Position numbers and translations under genes: made by a program. Below are positions 53,543-64,000 of a DNA stretch of 64,000 nt, piece by piece (the first letter of the stretch is position 1; each line of letters begins with the position of its first letter). Below the pieces are notes generated by a model that did not search any database, was not told the DNA's origin, and saw only the letters and a list, made by a program, of their open reading frames with translations. Source of the stretch: Chrysomallon squamiferum. Its lineage: Eukaryota > Mollusca > Gastropoda > Neomphalida > Peltospiridae. The stretch is taken from the NCBI GenBank assembly GCA_012295275.1, contig CM022671.1, positions 15,302,956 through 15,366,955 of the forward strand. The letters are read 5' to 3'.

Positions 53543-53548
53543 CACGTG
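53543..53548. promoter_or_regulatory. E-box CACGTG
   Basis: Palindromic CACGTG in a CpG-containing context (GTCACGTGCCCG) just upstream of the coiled-coil gene start. Confidence 0.45.
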
Positions 53549-53667
53549 CCCGATTTGTTTACATGTTGAGAAGGACGACCGATTTTAAAGGGGAGTAATG
53601 ACTTAGTAACGAACCTGTTTGATTCAATTACACCTGTAAACTACTGTACATACAATGTTTAATGTTT

Positions 53668-53668
<1 letters not shown>

Positions 53669-53710
<42 letters not shown>
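53669..53710. repeat. (GT)n microsatellite
   Basis: About 20 GT units, uninterrupted. Confidence 0.95.
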
Positions 53711-53714
<4 letters not shown>

Positions 53715-55071
53715 GTTGATAAAAAGTGTAAGCGTGCATATTATATCAAATAATTAGATTACAAATCAGCATGTTCTGTTAGCAGATCAAGATTGTATTA
53801 CATTAACTTCAAAAAATATGCGCACTTTTACTATTTTTCCAGCTAAAAATTAAATCAGAAAGAAGAAATTATAAATATCTCTAATTAGGTATCAGTTTAT
53901 CCTTTCAGAAGTTGTATAAAAGCCACATAATAAATATAAAATTAGTGAGGAGACGAATTAAAAACGATACATAATTAGACAAATTGATGATATGTTAAAA
54001 CGAACATTATAACTTTTCACTCATCATCAATTACTGTCAGGCAAATAATTTTAATTTCTCGCAAAAAATACCTTAATATAAATGGCTTGTTTAAGCTGGT
54101 GAAAGAACTTCATAATAAAAAAGGTATCGTTGCATGGAGTAATTTATTTCTTAGTCATCAATCTGGAGTTGAAAAGTCGATATTTTAAAAAAAATCTGTA
54201 AAATCTTATGTCTTAAATAAATGCTGCAGAATAGTTTATGAACTACGTCAAATGAAAGATGCTAAAATGCCCGATTTTTTAAAGAAAAAGTGAGCCAATA
54301 ATTGCATTACATCTTGAAACAAACGTGGCACCAGAAATATAAAAAGTTTTGCTGTTTTTGTACATTTACGTTCATTTTTAATTCAATTGTTGTGAAATTT
54401 TGCATACTATTAAAACAGACACTATGAAAGTCAACTATCAACATTTTATTATCCAATGTAATGACCTTGACATATAATATGGACACGCATGCACCCATCT
54501 CTCAACACAGAAAGTGAAAATAATGTATTGCTCCCTCAACATTTGAACTAATATATACATGTTCAGAAGATATTTATTTACATAACAGGAATAGTGATAT
54601 CAATTTATTTACATTTTATTCTAGGACAGTTTCGTTTTTTCTTCTTTCTTCGAGCGATTACAGGTTAAAAATAACTCTGACGTTGTTTTCACTATGATCA
54701 CGTAATGCAGACAGGATGTTCCTTCAAAATGAATGTTCATTAGTTTATTTGTATGGACGGGCTGAAAGCATAATCGTTTGTTGAAGTGAACGGGTACTTG
54801 GCCGCAAAAAAAACCTGGAAACGCGCATGTCGGTTAATTCACTGTTTTATTTGTTATATATCTAAAACACAGTATCAGTAACATAACACAATTACACTAA
54901 TATATTTTAATGACATTTAATGAACACTTGTTAATTTCTGTAAATAATATTAAAGCTCATCATGTACAATTTGAATTGAAAATGATGAGCTGTTATCGGT
55001 AAAACAAAGGAATTCGCGTAACGTCATATGGGTTTAGCGAACTCCCAACTAATAAGTTACAGCTTAGGAAA

Positions 55072-55079
55072 TGACGTCA
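55072..55079. promoter_or_regulatory. Perfect CRE, TGACGTCA
   Basis: Full palindromic cAMP-response-element/ATF word. A related TAACGTCAT word lies at about 55018. Sixty bases from the NRF1-type site. Confidence 0.5.
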
Positions 55080-55130
55080 TTACCCTTTGTGATGGATAGG
55101 CCATTTGAAATACAGGTATATTGGTAAATA

Positions 55131-55142
55131 TGCGCATGCGCA
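55131..55142. promoter_or_regulatory. NRF1-type palindrome TGCGCATGCGCA
   Basis: Perfect 12-bp palindrome matching the NRF1 consensus, about 460 bases upstream of the SLC35E3 ATG. Highly unlikely by chance in such AT-rich DNA. Confidence 0.6.
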
Positions 55143-55605
55143 TAGACAAACATTGTAGCTCTTTTGAATCATGTATCTAATAACACATCCCGTAAACAAT
55201 CGATTAAATCAGAATTTCTAAATTTCGTGATAGTCTGTTCTATTTTCTAATATAATATAACCGTATTGGTAAAAGAGGACATTTTGTATTCATACCTTAC
55301 AAACAAATTTAAACCAAAATACTAGAATATAGATACAATCATACAGATATATTAATATAACATATCTGATATCACCATCTGTAATACCCAAAATTATTAT
55401 TTGGTGTTAACTCCAAAATGCTTGGCTCGCGTCTAGCAAGTTGTTGATTAAAATTTAAAAGTGTTTCATATGAGCACAGACTTTTATAATTAAAATACCA
55501 TCACGAAATAAGCATACATGCCATAGCGTTTCTATTTTTAGTATCATATTCATATTGTTATCAGCTGAACGTCTATTTAGAGGAAAATAATACAGAAGGG
55601 AAAAG

Positions 55606-59367
<3,762 letters not shown>

Positions 59368-59871
59368 ACTGGGTGAAATGTGTGATCATTACATCACGTC
59401 TGATCACAGAAACAGATACATTCATTTTCTGTTCTGTCATTTTGTTCTAAAAGAACATCACCCATACAAATATTTTATATTTTGAATTTTATTATTCTTG
59501 TTTTCTTTTTTATATTTTCTTTTGGAAATTTTTGCTTTAGGAATTCCTTTAGTTATTGTACCTCCCTCCCAATGCTATATTTGTTTTGTTAACATTAACA
59601 TCCAGATATTTATTTAATTTATCATTTGTTAAATGTATTTAAATTGTTATAACTATTTTTTTATTGTTTTTATTTGTTTTTCTGTAACCTTTATACATTT
59701 ATTTACTCTGTATAATTTCTGATGTCATATCATTAGATTTTAATATATTATGCATAATGTACTATATTCACACACACACACACACGTAGTACTTGCAATG
59801 TACATACTATTCTGATATATTCTCTGTATGATACACTTTCTATATTTGAATGCATTATAAATAACATAACT

Positions 59872-59877
59872 AATAAA
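59872..59877 (+). terminator. Candidate SLC35E3 polyadenylation signal
   Basis: AATAAA about 505 bases past the stop, followed by T-rich sequence. A further AATAAA lies near 60966, so a longer 3'UTR is possible. Confidence 0.4.
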
Positions 59878-62177
59878 GTTAATTTTACATTGCTATGCAG
59901 TATTCTAAGACAAATGAAAATGCATTTGTTCTTCAGTTCACAAAATTATCTGATTAATTAATATATCATATTATTTTATACTGGCCAAAGTTAAACAAAT
60001 ATTATAATTGTAACCATGTTTATTTAATTTGTTTCTGGGGACTTAAAAATTAATCATAAATAAATAAATAAAACATTGCACTACACAGTTCCAAGAAACA
60101 AATGCAAATGTACATAGATTTTTTTTTTTTTTAAGGTTTTGATTTTTTTTACATTTGGTCACCAAACTATGATAGTGGTCTGTGATGCAGAAGAAGACTG
60201 TCACTAGCTAACTTCTTTTGCCAGCATTAGATGTTGTTGTATTTTTAGACATTTTTTATTGCTTTTTAAAGGTTTATAGTTACCCAGAGGGTTTGTGGGT
60301 GTATAGTGTCAAGTCCATTTCACAATTAGAGGTAAAGAATACCTAACATATTTCATTTATATATATCTATAGACACACTATACAGATATATATGTATATG
60401 TATTTATAAATTCATCAAAATGTAACAATCAAAGTTTTACGAAGTTATTTTAAGCATTTTCTTTTTGTCATTAAACATTTCTCAGCTTTGCTATTTAATT
60501 CATTTTATCACAATGATGTACATTGTAAAAGTTCTTTCTGAAGAGTTTCAATTTGTTTTGACAAATAACAAGCTGTCAGTCGAACTGTGCATTTTTTTTC
60601 AAATGTTACATTGTGTTAAACATAATTTTATACTTTTGTTTTCTTTTGCATTTTATGTTAATTTTGTAAAAAAGAACATTTTGAAGTTTATATATCACCT
60701 TCTCTTGTGTGGAAAGTCTTCTATATCTTCTTTTTCAGTTAAACCATATTGAAGAGAATTTTTACTTTTGTTCTAAATAATGAGCTTCATCAAAAAAATA
60801 AATTTAAAAGTCTTTGAGGAATTACCACAGATCTGTTGGTCAGGCAGTACATTTGTCAGGGCATTGTAATTTGTTACACATTAAGAATATCCATTAAGTT
60901 TTTAACTGTTGTAATATTGAAGTTTAATAATAAATATTGTTATGTTACAAAATATAAAATGAAGAAATAAACAGCAATCACAAATAACATCTTTCTGTTT
61001 TCTTCTCTTTTTTCTTCAAAAAAATAAAATAAAAGAAAAATGAGTGACTGAAACAGTTGTTGAATGAATTTTATGGATAAAGTCATTTTTTTTAATCACA
61101 TGTAATTTTAATAGAGATGAAGTTACAAGGATAAAATAATAATAATAATAAAGGTATTGTTTTCTCATTCTTCAAAAAATTGCCAAAATTTAATATTTGA
61201 CTGCATCTTGGTTATATTTTTGAAGGATGTCTACTGTTAGTATACTGAAAAGGAAATTAAAGATAAATATTTATGATGATAGTTATAAATAAATGACATT
61301 TATGATGATGCTGAATAGCTAAGTGATTTTATATTGGAAATAATGTTATAAACATGCAAGGTTAAATGGTTTGTTATAAGCACAAAGTGCAGTGGATACA
61401 TCTAACAAAGAATAAAGCCATATATGATCAAATAAAATAAAATAAAAATTGAAAAAAAAAATAAAAGTAAAAAATGTTCTAATGTCATCAACACAGAGCT
61501 CATCTATGCTTCCAGTCCCAGCCATACATACGGGATAATTCATTTAATATATATAAATATATTTTTCTTAGAAGAAACTTGAGATGATTCATTCACAAAT
61601 AGCCCTTAGTTTACAATGAAGGAATTTCAAACTGAAGAGAAGGAACTGGAGAGTAATTTCATCAAAGAAGAATTTTCAAACTGTAACATAATCTACTTAT
61701 GTGTTATATGTAAAATCAAATTAAATAACTAATATAAACAAATATAACTGCAATCATGTATTAACAGGTCACAGTTAAACCTTTTTAACTGTTTTGTGAT
61801 CATTAGATTGCAGTTTAAAATAATTTAGTTTTCTTAATTGTTTCAACAATCGTCACTGTAAAAGTGTGATGGTCAAAAAATGTCTAGCTAACAAAGCAAA
61901 ATGAAGAGAAACTGCAGTAACATCGGATGACACGGGGAGAAATGTAATTTGGGACTCTGACAACCATCCGCTTTTGATCAAATTGTATGCATACAGCTGC
62001 ATTTTAAAATCAGTACAAGTTATTACAAAAATGTATTTGTATAACATCCAGTTTTCAATGATTTTTTTAAAATAATAAATAAAAATAAATAAATAAAATT
62101 CAGAAACGAAGTAAAACAAAAATGTATGGTATTGCATGGCCGTAATTAAAGTCTTTGATAAGAGGCAAAAACACTTA

Positions 62178-62232
62178 ATCGCCGAACGGAGCGGAGCAAA
62201 AAAAAAAAACGGGGGCGAGGGGTCTGGGGTTT
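62178..62232. other. GC-rich, G-run patch in AT-rich DNA
   Basis: CGCCGAACGGAGCGGAGC is followed by an A12 tract and then CGGGGGCGAGGGGTCTGGGG. Three G runs of four or five and strong strand asymmetry are unlike anything else in the window. It could be the edge of an unrecognised mobile element or a G-quadruplex-prone regulatory site. Confidence 0.5.
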
Positions 62233-63380
62233 AAATGACAATATACATTGCATCAGAGCAAAAACCGGGCTATGGTTGAAACGTGTGAAAAGATGCTATA
62301 AGTCTTATATTATGAACCTGTTTGATGTCCGATGTCTTTGAAGTCTGTTATGTCTTTCATCGCAACGATGTCGGTAGATTTCAAACGGTAACCGTAGACA
62401 TAAACGAATTCATTCAGTGGATATCATTTCTATCGGAAAAGAGATTTATATTTAATATTTTAAAAATAAAATATTTGTATAATAATAATAATAATAATAA
62501 TAAAATTTTAAAAATAGTCAATTTCGGTGTAAGGCATTTGTCACATTTTCCTCTATGTAGTTACGGCCATGTGTTAATTACTTAAGACCCGCCGGAACGA
62601 CTTTGTCAGAGGGGCGGCAGAGTAGCAATAATGAAAGCGAATTTTCTAGCTACATAAGCTCACGCTTGATAATTTTGAATCATAGATAAAGAAAAACGAT
62701 TTAAATTTGACAGTGGTATAATTTGTAGCTATATTTATATAAATTATATGTGTAAGTAAGTTCGAAGTGAAAAGAATGAAGGTTATTTATCAATGACTAT
62801 TTAGCATATCGGATAGAAATATTAATTATGGAGATTTATGTAAAAATCTGTTATCAGTCTGTAACAACGAAAAGTGATTGGAACCCGAACAATTTTTCAG
62901 TACAAATAAAATGTGGTAAAATGGTAAAAATGTTTGGATGACGATCTCAACTGGCTATTCTTTAAAATACATTTTTGGATCATTGTTGATATTTTTTAAC
63001 AACAACAAAATCAGAACATCTTTATGTTTCGGTGACAATGTGAATATTACGTAAGCAGATGTTTTACCTGTTCCAAGAAAAAAGATAAATAAAATAAAAT
63101 CTCTTCCAATACTTTATTATAATTCATTTTTTTTACTTGGAAAATTAGCAACATGTTTTCTTTTTATAGAACGTAATTTACATGTATTTAGCAGCGTGAA
63201 ATACTTTTGAAATACAATTTGAAGAATTGTTTGATGTTATATTTATTTAAATACAGTATTTGTTTTTTAATCCCCCCCCCTTTTCTTCTAATTTTAAGTA
63301 AGAATTAGATGTAAAACAGCAAAGAAATTTCCAGTCAAATGTACACATAAAAGTCCTTTAACATTAAACAGTTCTTTTGA

Positions 63381-63453
63381 AATAATAATAATCATAATAA
63401 TCATAATAATCATAATAATGATGATGATGATGATGATAAACAACAACAACAAC
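63381..63453. repeat. AAT/CAT/GAT/AAC triplet microsatellite
   Basis: Successive triplet runs: AATAAT with CAT interruptions, then GAT, then AAC. Confidence 0.9.
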
Positions 63454-63640
63454 AAGAGCATAATTTCTCTGTGATTTTTAAATGACTAATTTTAAATTAA
63501 TAATTTTCTGCCCTGACTAATCCTGGATATATATGTATGAACCAAAAAGACAAAAAAGAAAAACATTCGTGAGAAAACAAGACATTTTACATAATACCCT
63601 ATTTTTTCATGACACATGAATTACAGACAATGAAACTACT

Positions 63641-63779
63641 GAAGCTGAGACAAATCGTGGGTAACAGACTGCTGATTGGTTGATTTATTTCACTGCTCTC
63701 TAAAGACGAAGGAAGTAGTCTGAGCGTTCCGCCATTACATAGAAAAATCGGTTTTCCCTTGATCTGAAATATAAAGGGA
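63641..63779 (+). promoter_or_regulatory. UBE2N: UBE2N promoter and 5'UTR
   Basis: A CCAAT box in reverse orientation (GATTGG, ATTGG at 63675-63679) lies about 100 bases upstream of the ATG. GAGCGTTCCGCCATTACAT at about 63722-63740 resembles a YY1/ETS-type initiator found in housekeeping promoters. No TATA box. Confidence 0.5.
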
Positions 63780-63809
63780 ATGGCCGGGCTTCCAAGAAGG
63801 ATTTTGAAA
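63780..63809 (+). CDS. UBE2N: UBE2N (Ubc13) exon 1, partial gene
   Basis: Ten codons, MAGLPRRILK, from the ATG at 63780, ending at a GTATGA donor (63810). Vertebrate UBE2N begins MAGLPRRIIK, so this is a near-exact match at the expected exon length. UBE2N is the E2 enzyme that, with a UEV partner (UBE2V), builds Lys63-linked ubiquitin chains in DNA-damage tolerance and innate signalling. The catalytic Cys and the rest of the fold are beyond the right edge. The call rests on ten residues plus the splice site and promoter context; a pseudogene would be unlikely to keep the donor and promoter. Confidence 0.85.
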
Positions 63810-64000
63810 GTATGAATAATATAATTGCCATTTAATAGTTTAATTTATTAATATATTATTTAGACAGGGCTGGTATTAACGTAGCTTGTACATATATGCG
63901 TTTTATTTATTGTTTATTATTATTATAGAGATTTCAGTTTTAGACTAAATTTGAGTTCGCAAATCTTAAAATTTGGATGTATTACCATTAATCTGAGACT
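63810..64000 (+). other. UBE2N intron 1, runs off the right edge
   Basis: AT-rich with a GT donor at 63810-63811. No further exon in the window. Confidence 0.7.

Larger units (their letters stand above)
53507..55605. promoter_or_regulatory. Head-to-head intergenic promoter region
   Basis: It separates the coiled-coil gene (minus) from SLC35E3 (plus). A CACGTG E-box lies at 53543-53548, 37 bases upstream of the coiled-coil ATG. A perfect CRE and an NRF1-type palindrome lie nearer SLC35E3. A GT microsatellite occupies about 53669-53710. No coding exon was seen. Confidence 0.55.
59878..63640. other. Intergenic region between SLC35E3 and UBE2N
   Basis: No coding exon supported. Contains a GC-rich patch (62178-62232), a CpG-containing stretch (about 62560-62640), an AAT run (about 62479-62503) and a triplet microsatellite (63381-63453). 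An 87-codon ORF (62322-62585) spans the AAT run and is not credible. Confidence 0.55.

Noticed and set aside
62322-62585. 87-codon ORF near the GC-rich patch
   Set aside because: Includes a poly-Asn run from an AAT microsatellite and has no recognisable domain.

Overview
This is animal nuclear DNA: strongly AT-rich, packed with simple repeats, and carrying spliced genes with short exons and GT-AG introns. No bacterial, plasmid, organellar or viral feature and no long transposon ORF is visible. The gene models fit an invertebrate, probably a lophotrochozoan. The long AT-rich introns and dense microsatellites resemble cephalopod (octopus-like) genomes, but that placement is inference, not a database result.

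Layout. Minus strand, right to left: (1) a nine-exon gene for a 364-residue coiled-coil protein that I cannot name (53506 to 48276); (2) a complete 17-exon Nischarin gene (NISCH), PX plus leucine-rich repeats plus a large C-terminal region, 1415 residues (45911 to 33393); (3) the first two coding exons of a plasma-membrane calcium ATPase (ATP2B family; 2776 to 1161), which continues off the left edge. The PMCA gene may begin at a non-coding exon near 29.9 kb, which would make 2.8 to 29.9 kb a single 27-kb first intron and explain why that stretch has no coding sequence. Plus strand: (4) a complete six-exon SLC35E3 gene, a nucleotide-sugar-transporter-family membrane protein of 306 residues (55606 to 59367); (5) coding exon 1 of UBE2N, the Ubc13-type ubiquitin-conjugating enzyme (63780 to 63809), which runs off the right edge. 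The coiled-coil gene and SLC35E3 are head to head across 2.1 kb that holds a perfect CRE and a perfect NRF1-type palindrome.

All exon models were built by hand from splice sites, reading phase and family resemblance. Phases agree across every junction in the four multi-exon genes.

Most interesting observations: a minor-spliceosome (U12-type) AT-AG intron in SLC35E3, with a textbook 5' site and branch site; a 37-bp tandem repeat grown from the splice acceptor of NISCH exon 3, so that several near-copies of the acceptor stand in a row; interleaved inverted repeats near 15 kb able to fold into long dsRNA; two MITE-like elements; a recent partial tandem duplication near 47.5 kb; and a perfect (AAT)n/(ATT)n palindrome. 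The genes are unrelated housekeeping-type functions (calcium export, endosome/integrin signalling, transport, ubiquitin signalling). I see no evidence of a gene cluster working as one system.
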